Under the pieces are notes generated by a model. It worked only from the letters and a program-made list of their open reading frames with translations. It made no database searches and was not told the DNA's origin. Made by a program: the position numbers and the translations under genes. This document shows positions 8,817 through 18,884 of a stretch of DNA of 62,951 nucleotides, piece by piece. The stretch lies in NCBI GenBank assembly GCA_022779845.1, contig JALEXT010000051.1:1-62951 (forward strand), in the 5' to 3' direction. Origin of the DNA: Succinatimonas sp. (lineage in GTDB: Bacteria; Pseudomonadota; Gammaproteobacteria; Enterobacterales; Succinivibrionaceae). Every line of letters starts with the position of its first letter. Position 1 is the first letter of the stretch.

Positions 8817-8890
8817 GTTATATCGAAGCATCAGCTTCGATATAACAAAGGCCGGATCTTCCTGATAATTTTGAAGATCCGGCCTTTTTT
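8817..8890. terminator. Tandem terminator hairpins between the binding-protein gene and gpsA
   Basis: First, a perfect 13-bp stem GTTATATCGAAGC / GCTTCGATATAAC (8817-8846, loop 4). Second, a perfect 15-bp stem AAAGGCCGGATCTTC / GAAGATCCGGCCTTT (8847-8887) followed by T's. The second is a strong terminator for the plus-strand gene and, having A's on its other flank, could also serve the convergent gpsA transcript. Confidence 0.88.
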
Positions 8891-8903
8891 GGTTTGCCGA
8901 ATT

Positions 8904-9905
8904 TTACTCGGCTTTTAACTCACGAGTCAAAAGGGATCTGGCGGCATCACAGCCGTTTTTGCCTTTATAAAGCACTTCGTAAAGTTCGGAACAAATCGGC
9001 ATTTCAATTCCCAATTTTGCAGAAAGGTTCTTGATCACGTTAACCATTCCGTAACCTTCAACAACCTGACCTATATTGTTTAAAGCTTCAACTGAAGTTT
9101 TCCCCTGTCCCAACATAAAGCCGAATCGTCGATTACGAGACTGATCGTCGGTACAAGTCAAAATAAGATCACCAAGTCCCGACAATCCCATGAAAGAACG
9201 CTCTTCCGCGCCGCAGGCCAAGCCGAACCTGACCATTTCTGCAAGGCCTCGTGTGATCACTGCCGTTCTCGCATTAGCACCGTATCCCATACCGTCCGAC
9301 ATTCCCGCTGCTATAGCAATGACATTTTTCACTGCCCCGCCTATCTGTAAACCGATGAGATCTTTACTTTCATACAATCTGAAAGTATCTGTATGCATCA
9401 ATTCACAAATCTCAGCAGCGAAGGAAGAAGGAATACCGGCAACTGATATAGCCGTAGGCATGCCGAAAGCAAGTTCTCTGGCAAACGTCGGACCAGACAA
9501 GACCGCCAAAGGCAGTTCATATGGCAAAATTTCTTTTGCAACTTCACTTAAGAAACGCCCGTCGGAACTTAACCCTTTAGTTGCCCATGCCAAAGAATGA
9601 CTCGGAGAAACAAATGCAGAAATAGCGGAGACGACCTCTCTAAAAGTTTTAGAGGGAACTACCACCAGAAGTCTAAGAGATGAGCGTACGGCAGTTTCAA
9701 GCGAAGAAACAACTTTAAGCGTATCTGGGAATATGATACCGGGAAGATACTTGATATTTTCCCGTTTTAGTTGCATTTGCCGCGCTCTTTCTGAGTTTCT
9801 GTCCCAAAGAATTACGCGCAAACCTTTTTTTGCCGCAGAAACTGCCAAAGAGGTGCCGTAAGATCCGGCACCAATAACGCTAAGATCACAGGCTGTCCGA
9901 AGCAT
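8904..9905 (-). CDS. gpsA: Glycerol-3-phosphate dehydrogenase [NAD(P)+]
   Basis: Reduces dihydroxyacetone phosphate to sn-glycerol 3-phosphate in the cytoplasm, supplying the backbone for phospholipids. The protein has 333 residues from the chosen start. It begins with the Rossmann motif VIGAGSYGTSLA, followed by the conserved WATKGL, LSGPTFARE, the catalytic-Lys segment IGGAVKNVIAIAAGMSDGMGYG, and GLGDLILTC. The frame is open upstream to 9992, but that part overlaps secB and has no homology to the family, so ATG 9905 is preferred. The order yibN-secB-gpsA matches E. coli. Confidence 0.96.
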   Translation of the reverse strand: MLRTACDLSVIGAGSYGTSLAVSAAKKGLRVILWDRNSERARQMQLKRENIKYLPGIIFPDTLKVVSSLETAVRSSLRLLVVVPSKTFREVVSAISAFVSPSHSLAWATKGLSSDGRFLSEVAKEILPYELPLAVLSGPTFARELAFGMPTAISVAGIPSSFAAEICELMHTDTFRLYESKDLIGLQIGGAVKNVIAIAAGMSDGMGYGANARTAVITRGLAEMVRFGLACGAEERSFMGLSGLGDLILTCTDDQSRNRRFGFMLGQGKTSVEALNNIGQVVEGYGMVNVIKNLSAKLGIEMPICSELYEVLYKGKNGCDAARSLLTRELKAE

Positions 9906-9912
9906 CGGATAT

Positions 9913-10431
9913 TTAAGCCTTTGCCTCTTCTTTCTTCGCAGCAGCAGCTTTAGCCATGGCTTCTGCCTGACGCGCACGATAAATGGCTTCAAAGTTAAGC
10001 GGGCGCAAATTCAAAGCAGGGAACGTAGCACGATTAACCATGGAAGCAATATGTTCACGTGCATAAGGGAAAAGAATATTAGGAGCAACGGCGCCCAAAA
10101 GATAATGTGCGGCCTCATCACTGACATTGCGCACTAAGAAAAGTCCGCCTTGATGTACTTCCGCGATGAAAGCTGTCTTTTCACCGACCTTGCAGGTCAC
10201 GGTAACACGCAAATCAATTTCAAATTGATCAGTATCAACACTCTGAGGCTTAGCATCAAATTCAACGTTAATCTGAGGCTTCCAGGGCTCGCGGAAAATA
10301 GCCGGCGTATTGGGAGTCTCTAAAGAGCAATCTTTTGCATAAACTCTCAATATTTCAAATTCAGGCTGAGGAGCCTGCTGAGGCTGAGTGTTTGAATTTG
10401 TCACTTCACTTTTCTGATCATTATCTGCCAT
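9913..10431 (-). CDS. secB: Protein-export chaperone SecB
   Basis: Tetrameric cytoplasmic chaperone that keeps preproteins unfolded and hands them to SecA. The protein has 172 residues. After a polar Gln/Pro-rich N-terminus come the SecB landmarks FEILRVYAKDCSLETPNTP, VNVEF-like INVEFDAK, and APNILFPYARE. ATG 10431 is chosen over an upstream ATG at 10455 because AAGGA lies about 8 nt before it. gpsA starts 7 nt downstream. Confidence 0.97.
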   Translation of the reverse strand: MADNDQKSEVTNSNTQPQQAPQPEFEILRVYAKDCSLETPNTPAIFREPWKPQINVEFDAKPQSVDTDQFEIDLRVTVTCKVGEKTAFIAEVHQGGLFLVRNVSDEAAHYLLGAVAPNILFPYAREHIASMVNRATFPALNLRPLNFEAIYRARQAEAMAKAAAAKKEEAKA

Positions 10432-10451
10432 TTTGTTTTTCCTTATGCTGA

Positions 10452-10913
10452 TCACTTAATAGAAAGCGGGAGATTATCAATCTGCCACTGAGCTATACCA
10501 CCTTCTAAAGAGAAGACTTTGGTATAACCCTGTTTTTTGAGGGCTCTGGCACTGTTAAAAGCATCAGAGTCATACTTGTCACGACCTACCATGATAAGCG
10601 GACGGTTAAGATCAGCGCCGATGCGCTGGACTTTGCCCGCCTTAATGTCGGTTGCCGACACATTCTCAGATCCTGCAATATGCCCTTTACCAAAAGCATC
10701 TGCAGATCTTACATCTACGTAAAGACCGTTTTCGTGATTAACCATAAAAGTGGCTCCTGCAGAAGTCACTTTTTTGATCCTAGCCGTCATCATACGTAAC
10801 TGTACGAAAATGAGTCCTGCAAAAGCAAAAACCCAAATCATGCACATAAAGTAATGACGACCGAAAAAAGCGGAAAATTCAGCCATATTTTCAGCTGAAA
10901 ATAAACTTTCCAC
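10452..10913 (-). CDS. yibN: Membrane-anchored rhodanese-like protein YibN
   Basis: Protein of 153 residues with one N-terminal membrane helix (about 20-42, CMIWVFAFAGLIFVQL) and a C-terminal rhodanese fold (YVDVRSADAFGKGHIAGSENV; GGIAQWQIDNLPL). The usual catalytic Cys position reads VGRDKYDS, so sulfurtransferase activity is unlikely; as I recall, E. coli YibN also lacks it. Synteny with secB and gpsA and divergence from gpmI support the name. The glutaredoxin gene grxC, which sits between yibN and secB in E. coli, is missing. Its function remains uncertain. Confidence 0.88.
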   Translation of the reverse strand: MESLFSAENMAEFSAFFGRHYFMCMIWVFAFAGLIFVQLRMMTARIKKVTSAGATFMVNHENGLYVDVRSADAFGKGHIAGSENVSATDIKAGKVQRIGADLNRPLIMVGRDKYDSDAFNSARALKKQGYTKVFSLEGGIAQWQIDNLPLSIK

Positions 10914-11160
10914 GACATACCTCTCACAAAGCAGAATTGTTTAAATCGAGTCGATTCCGATCGTAAAATTCTAACATATGGAAGCCATTGAAAAAAATTC
11001 TGCCCGATCAAGTGTGCACCGTATCAAAAGATGCGTAATAAGTTAGTTATAGGTAATTCTTATCAACTGGCACCATCGACAATGAAAAAGTCTCATTTTA
11101 ATGATGAAATACAGCTAAAATACTGTCAGCATTCACACAATCAAGAGAAGTCTTTCATTT

Positions 11161-12699
11161 ATGGAAAAGAAGAAAACTTTTGCACTTATCATTATGGATG
11201 GCTGGGGAGATAATCCCAATAAAGAGTTCAATGCCGTTGCCGCAGCAAAAACTCCCAATTTGGATAAACTCACCGCTGAATATGCTCACACCGACATTCA
11301 GGCTTCAGGTACATATGTAGGTCTGCCTGAGGGTCAGATGGGCAACTCTGAAGTCGGTCACACCAATATCGGTGCCGGCAGAATCGTCTATCAGGAATTG
11401 ACCCGTATAACCAAAGCCATCGAAGACGGTGACTTCTTTAAAAACAAAGTACTGGTTGAAGCCGTTGATAAAGCTGTAAAAGCCGACAAAGCTGTTCACA
11501 TCATGGGATTGATGTCTCCCGGCGGAGTTCACAGTCACGAGCAACATATTGCTGCTATGATTAAGTTGGCAGCACAACGCGGCGCTAAAAAAATCTATTT
11601 CCACCCCTTCTTAGATGGTCGTGACGTTCCTCCGCGTTCTGCTCAGGGAGACATCGACTTCTTTGAAAAATTATTCAAAGAGTTGGGAGTAGGACGCATC
11701 GTTTCGATTATCGGTCGTTATTATGCGATGGATCGTGACAACCGTTGGGACCGTGTTCAGGCAGCCTATGATCTAATCACCGCAGCCAAGAGCGATTTTG
11801 CTCCTTTTGCTTCTGCAACTGAAGCATTAAAAGCAGCCTATGATCGTGATGAAAACGACGAATTCGTCAAAGCATCAGTTGTCGGTGAGCCTGTAAAGAT
11901 GGAAGACGGAGACAGCATGATCTTTATGAATTTCCGTGCTGATCGTGCCCGTCAAATTTCCCGTGCTTTTGTTAATTCAGATGATGAATTTAAGGGATTT
12001 AAACGTGCATACCGTCCTAAACTTGCAGATTTTGTGATGCTCACTCAATACGCTGCAGATATTAAGACCGCTTGTGCTTACCCTCCTGAGGATTTGGTCA
12101 ACACCCTGGGTGAATGGCTTTCTAAACACGGCAAGACTCAGTTACGTATATCTGAAACCGAGAAATATGCCCACGTCACCTTCTTCTTCAACGGTGGAGT
12201 AGAAACCGTATTTCCTGGTGAAGATCGTATTCTGGTTCAGTCTCCTAAGGTCGCCACTTATGATCTGCAACCTGAAATGAGTTCACAAGAACTGACCGAC
12301 AAACTCTGTAACGCTATCGAATCAGGAAAATACGATGTTGTCATCTGCAACTATCCTAACGGCGATATGGTCGGTCATACCGGTAAATTTGATGCTGCTG
12401 TTAAAGCTGTAGAAGCTGTTGATCACTGCATAGGACGCGTGGTTGAATCACTGAAGAAAGTAAATGGTGAATGCCTCATTACAGCAGATCACGGCAATTG
12501 TGAACGAATGAAGGATCTGACCACCGGTCAGCCTTATACGGCTCACACTAATTTACCTGTTCCTCTTATCTATGTAGGCAGAAAGGCAAAAATGAGACAA
12601 GACGGCCGTTTGTGCGATTTGGCACCGACCATTCTGTCTTTAATCGGCATGGAGCAGCCTAAAGAAATGACCGGAACTCCTATTGTGGAATTACAATAG
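11161..12699 (+). CDS. gpmI: 2,3-bisphosphoglycerate-independent phosphoglycerate mutase
   Basis: Mn2+-dependent glycolytic enzyme interconverting 3- and 2-phosphoglycerate through a phosphoserine intermediate. At 512 residues it has the usual family length. The alkaline-phosphatase-type metal site begins IIMDGWGDN, and the catalytic Ser lies in [16 protein letters not shown]. Further conserved parts are [39 protein letters not shown] and ADHGNCE. It is divergent from yibN across a 247-nt gap that should hold both promoters, and is followed by a terminator. Confidence 0.97.
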   Translation: MEKKKTFALIIMDGWGDNPNKEFNAVAAAKTPNLDKLTAEYAHTDIQASGTYVGLPEGQMGNSEVGHTNIGAGRIVYQELTRITKAIEDGDFFKNKVLVEAVDKAVKADKAVHIMGLMSPGGVHSHEQHIAAMIKLAAQRGAKKIYFHPFLDGRDVPPRSAQGDIDFFEKLFKELGVGRIVSIIGRYYAMDRDNRWDRVQAAYDLITAAKSDFAPFASATEALKAAYDRDENDEFVKASVVGEPVKMEDGDSMIFMNFRADRARQISRAFVNSDDEFKGFKRAYRPKLADFVMLTQYAADIKTACAYPPEDLVNTLGEWLSKHGKTQLRISETEKYAHVTFFFNGGVETVFPGEDRILVQSPKVATYDLQPEMSSQELTDKLCNAIESGKYDVVICNYPNGDMVGHTGKFDAAVKAVEAVDHCIGRVVESLKKVNGECLITADHGNCERMKDLTTGQPYTAHTNLPVPLIYVGRKAKMRQDGRLCDLAPTILSLIGMEQPKEMTGTPIVELQ

Positions 12700-12734
12700 T
12701 TGTCAATTACTGCAAAGTAAATAGCTATTCTGAT

Positions 12735-12762
12735 AAAAGCGGGAATAGAATCCCGCTTTTTC
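12735..12762 (+). terminator. gpmI terminator
   Basis: Perfect 10-bp stem AAAAGCGGGA / TCCCGCTTTT with a 6-nt loop, followed by T. The A-rich left flank could let it work for the convergent pmbA transcript as well. Confidence 0.9.
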
Positions 12763-12803
12763 CCAATTTTTAAAAAGCTCCCTGATGTCAAAAATTCCTT
12801 TGT

Positions 12804-14159
12804 CTAATTTCCTGATACAGTAAGATTCGGAATAAAAATCGAACCAGTTTGAACTTTATAACGCCTGTCGATATCGTTACCGATAAGAGCCATATTCGAA
12901 AACATATCTTTTAAATTTCCAGCCACTGTAATTTCAGATACGGCATACTCTCTCTTACCGTTCTTAAAATAATAACCGGCAGCTCCCCTAGAATAATTTC
13001 CGCTTGTAAGATCAGCTCCCTGTCCCATAAGTTCGTCTATAACCAAGCCCTCTCCCGCTTCCTTTAATAAGTCGTCAAAACTTCTTGTGTGAGCTTTGTC
13101 AAAATTTAAAAACCAATTGTAAATACCGCCTGAGTGCCCGTTGGTACGCATTTTTAGTTTTCGTGCTGAATAAGACGAAAGTAAATAATCCTGCAATATT
13201 CCGTCCTTTACCAATAAACTTTTGGCTACCCTTACTCCTTCTCCGTCACAATTAGCAGCTCCAAGACTTCCCTCAATAAACGGATCTTCTAATAAAGATA
13301 CATATTGCGGCATCACTTTTTTACCCAAAAAGTCGCACAGGAAAGACCCTCTTCTGTATATTGCGTTACCAGAAATTGCTTGTGCAAAATTTCCAAGCAG
13401 ACTTTGTACCGCAGAGCGTGAAAAAATCACATTATATTTTCCGGTTTTTACTGGAACGGCACCTAATTTTCCACTAGTTTTTTTATAAGCCTCATCGGTC
13501 ACTTCAGCTAATTGATTCATTTTTAAGGGATCCCGTGCAACGGTAAAACCGCTACCGCGTTGCATTTTCCCATCCCTTTCTCCCAATAAAGTAAGACCAG
13601 CTGAGCAAATACTGGATGAACTTGCTCTGCAAAACCCCGACGAATTGGCTAAGCAGTTGGTATAAACGGAATAATCCACACTTGCCCCGTCAGATCCTTT
13701 GATACCGTCGGTCTTGATAGCTACTCCGCAACGATCTAAATCAACAGCAAGTTTTACAGCATCGTCAGGTGATTTAAATCCAGGATACAAAACTTTGAGA
13801 TCTCTGAATTCCTGACATAAAAAATCAGGATCCGGCAATCCTGCACATTCATCTCTATCTGAATATTCTGCCAAAGCTACCGCCGCTGCAGCTGTCTGTT
13901 CTAATGCTTCCGAACTTAAATCAGTAGTAGATGCACTGCCGCGCCGGTTATTTTTATAAACAGTAATACTCAATTCATTGTCACGGTTAAATTCCAAATT
14001 TTCTACTTCACCGTTACGACTTGAGACAGATATACCCTGTGCACTTGCGCTTACGGCTGCACAAGAATCGGCTCCTGCTGACAAAGCTTTGTCTACCGCC
14101 TCATTTGCAATATGCTGAAGTCTCTGTTCACGCTCTTTAATATCCGCTAAAAAATGCAT
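12804..14159 (-). CDS. pmbA: Metalloprotease subunit TldE (PmbA)
   Basis: Partner of TldD in a heterodimeric cytoplasmic metalloprotease that degrades unfolded peptides, matures microcin B17 and processes CcdA. It has 451 residues. The TldE-type N-domain contains ISVSSRNGEVENLEFNRD, and the C-domain runs through SGLGAANCDGEGVRVAKS-like sequence to IGNDIDRRYKVQTGSI. It lacks the HExxxH zinc motif, as expected; that motif is in TldD (22913-24355). ATG 14159 has AAGG 7 nt upstream and is preferred to ATG 14183. It stands alone here, whereas darP, its usual E. coli neighbour, sits beside tldD. Confidence 0.94.
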   Translation of the reverse strand: MHFLADIKEREQRLQHIANEAVDKALSAGADSCAAVSASAQGISVSSRNGEVENLEFNRDNELSITVYKNNRRGSASTTDLSSEALEQTAAAAVALAEYSDRDECAGLPDPDFLCQEFRDLKVLYPGFKSPDDAVKLAVDLDRCGVAIKTDGIKGSDGASVDYSVYTNCLANSSGFCRASSSSICSAGLTLLGERDGKMQRGSGFTVARDPLKMNQLAEVTDEAYKKTSGKLGAVPVKTGKYNVIFSRSAVQSLLGNFAQAISGNAIYRRGSFLCDFLGKKVMPQYVSLLEDPFIEGSLGAANCDGEGVRVAKSLLVKDGILQDYLLSSYSARKLKMRTNGHSGGIYNWFLNFDKAHTRSFDDLLKEAGEGLVIDELMGQGADLTSGNYSRGAAGYYFKNGKREYAVSEITVAGNLKDMFSNMALIGNDIDRRYKVQTGSIFIPNLTVSGN

Positions 14160-14308
14160 GGTTTTACCTTGTTTTTTGAACATTTAATTTTCTTTCAACT
14201 AAAAAAGTATTTTGAAAAAGCAGTAAAATTTCCTACGTTCAGCTTATATGTAATCCTTAATAGAAGCTGAAAATTATTCTAAATTTTTTATTAAGTGTTA
14301 TCTGAATT

Positions 14309-15337
14309 ATGACAGCTCAGAACAATAATAATCAGTTTTCGACGTCTGTTAAGATCGGACGCTTTGTTCGGACTTATCTGCTTTTTTTCGCCATAGGTAC
14401 CGGCGGAACAATTTTTTCTTTATTCCATTTTGTCGATGCATTAAAACCGTTAAAACCAATAGCCTATTTCTTTGGAAACGATCTTTTACCGCTATTGATC
14501 TTTTCCATGCTATATTTTTCCTTTTGCAAAGTTAACTTGAAAGATATGCGCCCCAGACAATGGCATATTGTAATCAACCTGTTAATGCTGATTACAACTG
14601 CAGTTTTATCTTTCTATCTGGCTTCCCATGTGAATTCACCGCATCGTGCTCTTATTCAAGGCGCAATAATGTGCGTGATCATGCCGCCAGCTGCTGCCGC
14701 GGGCGTAATAGCAGGAAAGTTAGGCGGAAACGAAGCCTCGGTAGTTACAGGTATTTTGATAGGGAACCTACTGTGTGCCGTAGCTATACCCTTATTTTTT
14801 CCTTTATTCACTTCAAAACTTTCTGGCGGTTTCTTTGAAGAGTTTATGTTAATCGCAGGAAGAATTTTTCCGGTGATCGTATTGCCACTGCTACTGGCCT
14901 TTGCTACCAAACTCTTCATAAAGCCTTTACATCGTTTTATTGTAAATAAACTTCGCGGAATTTCTTACTACATCTGGGCCGTATGTCTATGCACTGTTTC
15001 GGCAAGAACATTTTCCTGCATAGTTAATTCTCCCGAAAATGCCGCCACACTATGGTCCATGGCCGCAATTGGTTTCGTAACCACATTTGCTCATTTTGCA
15101 ATAGGCAAATTAGTAGGTAACCTACACCATCAACGCATTAGCGCAGGACAAGCTTTTGGTCAGCGCAACGGTGTTTTCGGTCTTTGGGTAACTTTGTCTT
15201 TTCTTGATCCGGCAGCAGTTATTGCTCCGGGATGCTATATTCTTTGGCAGAATGTCATGAATTCATGGCAATTGGCCCACCGCGAAAAATTGGTAGCCCG
15301 TTGCAAAGATTTGGGGATCCTCCCATATCAGGAATAG
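14309..15337 (+). CDS. Polytopic membrane protein, probably bile acid:sodium symporter (BASS)-like
   Basis: Inner-membrane protein of 342 residues with about nine or ten hydrophobic helices after a polar N-terminus. The middle and end carry small-residue, helix-breaking stretches (MPPAAAAGVIAGKLGGNEA and SAGQAFGQRNGVFGLWV) that resemble the BASS/SBF transporter crossover motifs. This is a resemblance, not a firm assignment, and no substrate can be named. It is a monocistronic gene divergent from pmbA, ending in its own terminator. Confidence 0.6.
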   Translation: MTAQNNNNQFSTSVKIGRFVRTYLLFFAIGTGGTIFSLFHFVDALKPLKPIAYFFGNDLLPLLIFSMLYFSFCKVNLKDMRPRQWHIVINLLMLITTAVLSFYLASHVNSPHRALIQGAIMCVIMPPAAAAGVIAGKLGGNEASVVTGILIGNLLCAVAIPLFFPLFTSKLSGGFFEEFMLIAGRIFPVIVLPLLLAFATKLFIKPLHRFIVNKLRGISYYIWAVCLCTVSARTFSCIVNSPENAATLWSMAAIGFVTTFAHFAIGKLVGNLHHQRISAGQAFGQRNGVFGLWVTLSFLDPAAVIAPGCYILWQNVMNSWQLAHREKLVARCKDLGILPYQE

Positions 15338-15343
15338 CAGATT

Positions 15344-15368
15344 AAGCCGCCGTTTTACGGCGGCTTTT
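15344..15368. terminator. Bidirectional terminator
   Basis: Perfect 9-bp stem AAGCCGCCG / CGGCGGCTT with a TTTTA loop, then TT, placed between the convergent membrane-protein gene and the DUF2750 gene. Confidence 0.88.
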
Positions 15369-15370
15369 GA

Positions 15371-15766
15371 TCAGCCTTTCTTTACTTCCGACCAAAGTTC
15401 AGGAGCCGAAATCTCAAAATCACCATCCCCTACCGGCATAAAAGCCACCAAAACTTCACTGTTTTTCAGAGTTTCAACCCAAATGCGGTTGTAAGCATCA
15501 ACAGTAACGTACTGAGCTTTAGCTCCTTCAAGTTTTGATCGTTCGATAAAGTCGTTGGCAAAGATTTCATGTGCAAAAACCGGTAATACAGTAGCCTTCT
15601 CATCCTGCTCGTCGGTTTCCAAATCCTCAAGCATAAAAGGTCCGTCCTGATCGCTGATGATATAGAATCCGCCTTGTTCCAACACTTTGTTTTTAAAGTA
15701 AGATTTGCGATATTCAGCATTTAACTGCAATACTGCTTCGTGTTCCTTGTCGGTAAGTTCGTACAT
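15371..15766 (-). CDS. DUF2750 family protein
   Basis: Small soluble protein of 131 residues. It has the features I associate with DUF2750: a start like ELTDKEHEAVLQLNAEYRK, a G-F-Y-x-I-S-D-x-D-G-P segment, LPVFAHEIFANDF, and an acidic C-terminus GDFEISAPELWSEV. The function is unknown. ATG 15766 has a good AGGAG that overlaps the uvrA stop codon, so it is translated from the uvrA message 10 nt downstream. Co-expression with uvrA is implied, but not a repair role. Confidence 0.75.
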   Translation of the reverse strand: MYELTDKEHEAVLQLNAEYRKSYFKNKVLEQGGFYIISDQDGPFMLEDLETDEQDEKATVLPVFAHEIFANDFIERSKLEGAKAQYVTVDAYNRIWVETLKNSEVLVAFMPVGDGDFEISAPELWSEVKKG

Positions 15767-15776
15767 AATTTTTCTC

Positions 15777-18611
15777 CTAGTATCCACGTTCAAGAATAGG
15801 TTTTAAAAATTGTCCTGTATAAGAATCTGTCCGCGAAGCAATGTCCTCCGGAGTACCGCAAGCAATTACAGTACCGCCGCCGCTTCCTCCTTCAGGACCC
15901 AGATCTATTATGTGATCGGCACATTTAATAACATCAAGATTATGCTCAATCACTACCACTGTATTGCCTTGATCTCTAAGTCTCATCAATACTGCCAATA
16001 ATTGACGCACGTCGTCAAAATGCAATCCGGTAGTAGGTTCATCCAAAACATATAAAGTTCTGCCCGTGGATCTTTTTGAAAGTTCTTTGGATAGTTTGAT
16101 GCGCTGCGCCTCACCGCCTGAAAAAGTGGTAGCGGCTTGTCCCAAAGTAATATAAGACAAACCGACCTCGTTTAAAGTTCGCAGTTTATTGGCAATTGAG
16201 GGCACGGCTTCAAAAAAAGACAATGCCTCTTCAACATTCATATTAAGTACTTCCGAAATATTTTTGCCCTTATATTTGATTTCCAATGTTTCTCGGTTAT
16301 AACGTGCTCCGCCGCAAGCTTCGCATTTTACAAAAACATCAGCCATAAAATTCATTGATACTCTGATGGTTCCATCACCTTGACAAGCTTCGCAACGACC
16401 GCCCTTTACATTAAATGAAAAACGTCCGGGACCATAGCCTCTGGCTCTGGCTTCAGGAACTTGAGCAAACAAACTGCGGATCTCTGTAAATAATCCGACA
16501 TAAGTAGCAGGGTTTGAACGGGGAGTTCTTCCTATAGGACTTTGATCAATACAGATGATCTTGTCAAAATTCTCCAAACCTTCAATTTTCTTACAAGGAG
16601 CAGGTTCATCATTTGCTGTAACTCCGTTCAGAATTCGTTCGGCATTTCTTACCAAAGTATCGTTAACCAAGGTTGACTTTCCTGAACCGGAAACCCCTGT
16701 CACTGCAATAAAACACCCCACAGGAAATTCAACGGTGATATCTTTGAGATTGTTGCCGGAACAACCAGACAATACAACTTTTTTACCTTTTTGCGGTTTG
16801 ATCCTTTTAGCAGGTATATCTATACGTTTACGTCCTGCTAAATAATCACCTGTAAGTGAAGCTGGATTATTTTCAAGATCTTCGACACTTCCTTGGGCTA
16901 CGACTGTTCCGCCGTGTACGCCGGCACCAGGACCTATGTCCACAATACAATCTGCAGCGCGCATAGTATCTTCATCGTGTTCTACCACGATTACACTGTT
17001 ACCTAAATCACGCAAATGTTTCAATGCATCGATTAAACGGTTATTGTCTCGTTGATGCAAGCCTATGGACGGCTCGTCCAATGTATACATAACACCGGTA
17101 AGGCCGGCGCCTATCTGACTGGCAAGCCTGATACGTTGTGCCTCTCCTCCTGATAGAGTTTCTGCTGAACGGGATAAAGTAAGATAATCAAGACCTACGT
17201 TTATTAAAAATGAAAGACGACTCTTTATCTCCTTAAGCACCCTGCTGGCAATGGCGTTCTGTTGCTCTTCAAGCTTCAATCCGTCAAAGAATGCATAGCA
17301 ATCTTTAATCGACATGTCACAAACCTCTGCTATGTTTTTGTTACCGACAAAAACATGGCGGTATTCTTCTTTAAGTCTGGCACCACCGCATTCTGGACAT
17401 TTAAGAGGTGTCATCAGAGTAGATATATATTCACGAACATATTCAGATTCTGTCTCATGTAATCTGCGCTCATAATTTGGGATCACACCTTCAAATGCTT
17501 CAAAACGTTTCTCAACTTTACTATGGGTACGAAATTCCATGGGAATTGGTTCACCGGTACCATAAAGAAATAATTCTTTCTCTTTTTTGGTAAGCTTGGA
17601 AAAAGGTTTATGCAAATCTATGTTGTAATGATTTGCCACCTGCTCCAAGTACCTAAAAAAGAACGCATAACGTCTATCCCACCCAGCAATTGCACCGTCA
17701 TAAATCGATTTTGATTCATCCGGTACAATCTTGTGCTCATCAAAAACCATCATTTGTCCAAGTCCGTCACATTTAGGACAGGCTCCATGCGGATTGTTGA
17801 ATGAAAAATCTCGAGGCTCTAATTCCGGAATTGAATAACCGCATTCTGGACATGAATATTTTGACGAAAAAAGAAGTTCGTCTTCTTGTTTATGCTCATC
17901 CATGGGAACGGCACAACACAATCCGTCGGCATATTTCAGTGCTGTTTCTACAGAATCAGCTACACGCTGACGAATATCCTGTCTGATCTTTAAACGATCT
18001 ACGACAATTTCGATGGTATGTTTGATCCTCAATCCAAGCTCAGGAGGATCCGCAAGATCACAAATTTCTCCGTCAATTCTTGCTCTTATAAATCCGTCTT
18101 TGGCCAAATCAGCAAGCAGTTGACGATATTCTCCTTTACGTCCCCGTACCACCGGAGAAAGGATCATATACTTTGCTCCTTCAGGCAAAGCCATAATCGT
18201 ATCGGTTATTTCAGTTACAGTCTGAGCTCTCAGTATTGTTCCGTGTTTCGGACAACGTGCTTCCCCGACTCTGGCCCACATCAAGCGTAAATAATCATAA
18301 ATTTCGGTAATGGTACCTACCGTAGAACGCGGATTATGTGATGTTGATTTCTGCTCTATGGAAATGGCTGGGGACAGTCCTTCTATGGAATCAACATCAG
18401 GTTTATCAGATAAAGAAAGAAATTGTCTTGCGTATGATGACAAAGATTCGACGTAACGACGCTGTCCTTCAGCATATAAAGTATCAAAAGCAAGTGAAGA
18501 TTTTCCAGATCCGGAAAGACCAGTGATCACCACCAAGCGGTTACGCGGCAAGGTCAAGTTAATGTTTTTAAGATTATGAGTTCTGGCACCGCGAATGGTT
18601 ATCTTATCCAT
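15777..18611 (-). CDS. uvrA: Excinuclease ABC subunit A
   Basis: DNA-damage recognition ATPase of nucleotide excision repair, which acts with UvrB. The protein has 944 residues (E. coli 940). Two ABC modules are visible, with Walker [14 protein letters not shown] near the start and [13 protein letters not shown] in the second half, plus signatures [16 protein letters not shown] and [12 protein letters not shown]. Zinc fingers are formed by [10 protein letters not shown]...CPKCDGLG and [12 protein letters not shown]...CEACGG. It is divergent from ssb, as in E. coli. Confidence 0.98.
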   Translation of the reverse strand: MDKITIRGARTHNLKNINLTLPRNRLVVITGLSGSGKSSLAFDTLYAEGQRRYVESLSSYARQFLSLSDKPDVDSIEGLSPAISIEQKSTSHNPRSTVGTITEIYDYLRLMWARVGEARCPKHGTILRAQTVTEITDTIMALPEGAKYMILSPVVRGRKGEYRQLLADLAKDGFIRARIDGEICDLADPPELGLRIKHTIEIVVDRLKIRQDIRQRVADSVETALKYADGLCCAVPMDEHKQEDELLFSSKYSCPECGYSIPELEPRDFSFNNPHGACPKCDGLGQMMVFDEHKIVPDESKSIYDGAIAGWDRRYAFFFRYLEQVANHYNIDLHKPFSKLTKKEKELFLYGTGEPIPMEFRTHSKVEKRFEAFEGVIPNYERRLHETESEYVREYISTLMTPLKCPECGGARLKEEYRHVFVGNKNIAEVCDMSIKDCYAFFDGLKLEEQQNAIASRVLKEIKSRLSFLINVGLDYLTLSRSAETLSGGEAQRIRLASQIGAGLTGVMYTLDEPSIGLHQRDNNRLIDALKHLRDLGNSVIVVEHDEDTMRAADCIVDIGPGAGVHGGTVVAQGSVEDLENNPASLTGDYLAGRKRIDIPAKRIKPQKGKKVVLSGCSGNNLKDITVEFPVGCFIAVTGVSGSGKSTLVNDTLVRNAERILNGVTANDEPAPCKKIEGLENFDKIICIDQSPIGRTPRSNPATYVGLFTEIRSLFAQVPEARARGYGPGRFSFNVKGGRCEACQGDGTIRVSMNFMADVFVKCEACGGARYNRETLEIKYKGKNISEVLNMNVEEALSFFEAVPSIANKLRTLNEVGLSYITLGQAATTFSGGEAQRIKLSKELSKRSTGRTLYVLDEPTTGLHFDDVRQLLAVLMRLRDQGNTVVVIEHNLDVIKCADHIIDLGPEGGSGGGTVIACGTPEDIASRTDSYTGQFLKPILERGY

Positions 18612-18884
18612 TTTTAAATCGCAAATTTTTACAAATCAGATTGTTACTTAAATAAAAAATACCTTCATAGTATGTCATTGACACAACACATTTTCACTAT
18701 CAGGCGGATCCCGCCTGAAGATACTTTCTTTCCATGCTATACCTGCTAGGATATTGCCACCTAAAACTTTAACCACCAAAGCTCCCGAAATCTCTTTTTT
18801 TAAACCGTATATCGTGTGCTGGATCCGAGTTTTTAGGGTAAGCTAAAACTTAAAGATAGCATTTTTAGAACAGGATAATCACAT
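18612..18884. promoter_or_regulatory. uvrA/ssb divergent intergenic region
   Basis: This 273-nt gap must hold both promoters. It contains a perfect 7-bp hairpin CAGGCGG-ATC-CCGCCTG (18701-18717). I looked for a LexA box (CTGT-N8-ACAG), which E. coli has at this locus, and saw none. No small gene was recognised. Confidence 0.5.

Noticed and set aside
9906-9992. Longer gpsA product starting at 9992
   Set aside because: The extension overlaps secB, is Lys/Arg-rich and unlike the family; the Rossmann motif begins shortly after ATG 9905.
10452-10913. YibN lacking the rhodanese active-site cysteine as a novelty
   Set aside because: As far as I recall, E. coli YibN also lacks it at the usual position, so this is a family feature rather than something new.
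18612-18884. SOS (LexA) box shared by uvrA and ssb
   Set aside because: No CTGT-N8-ACAG sequence was seen in the gap; the CAGGCGGATCCCGCCTG hairpin does not fit the LexA pattern.
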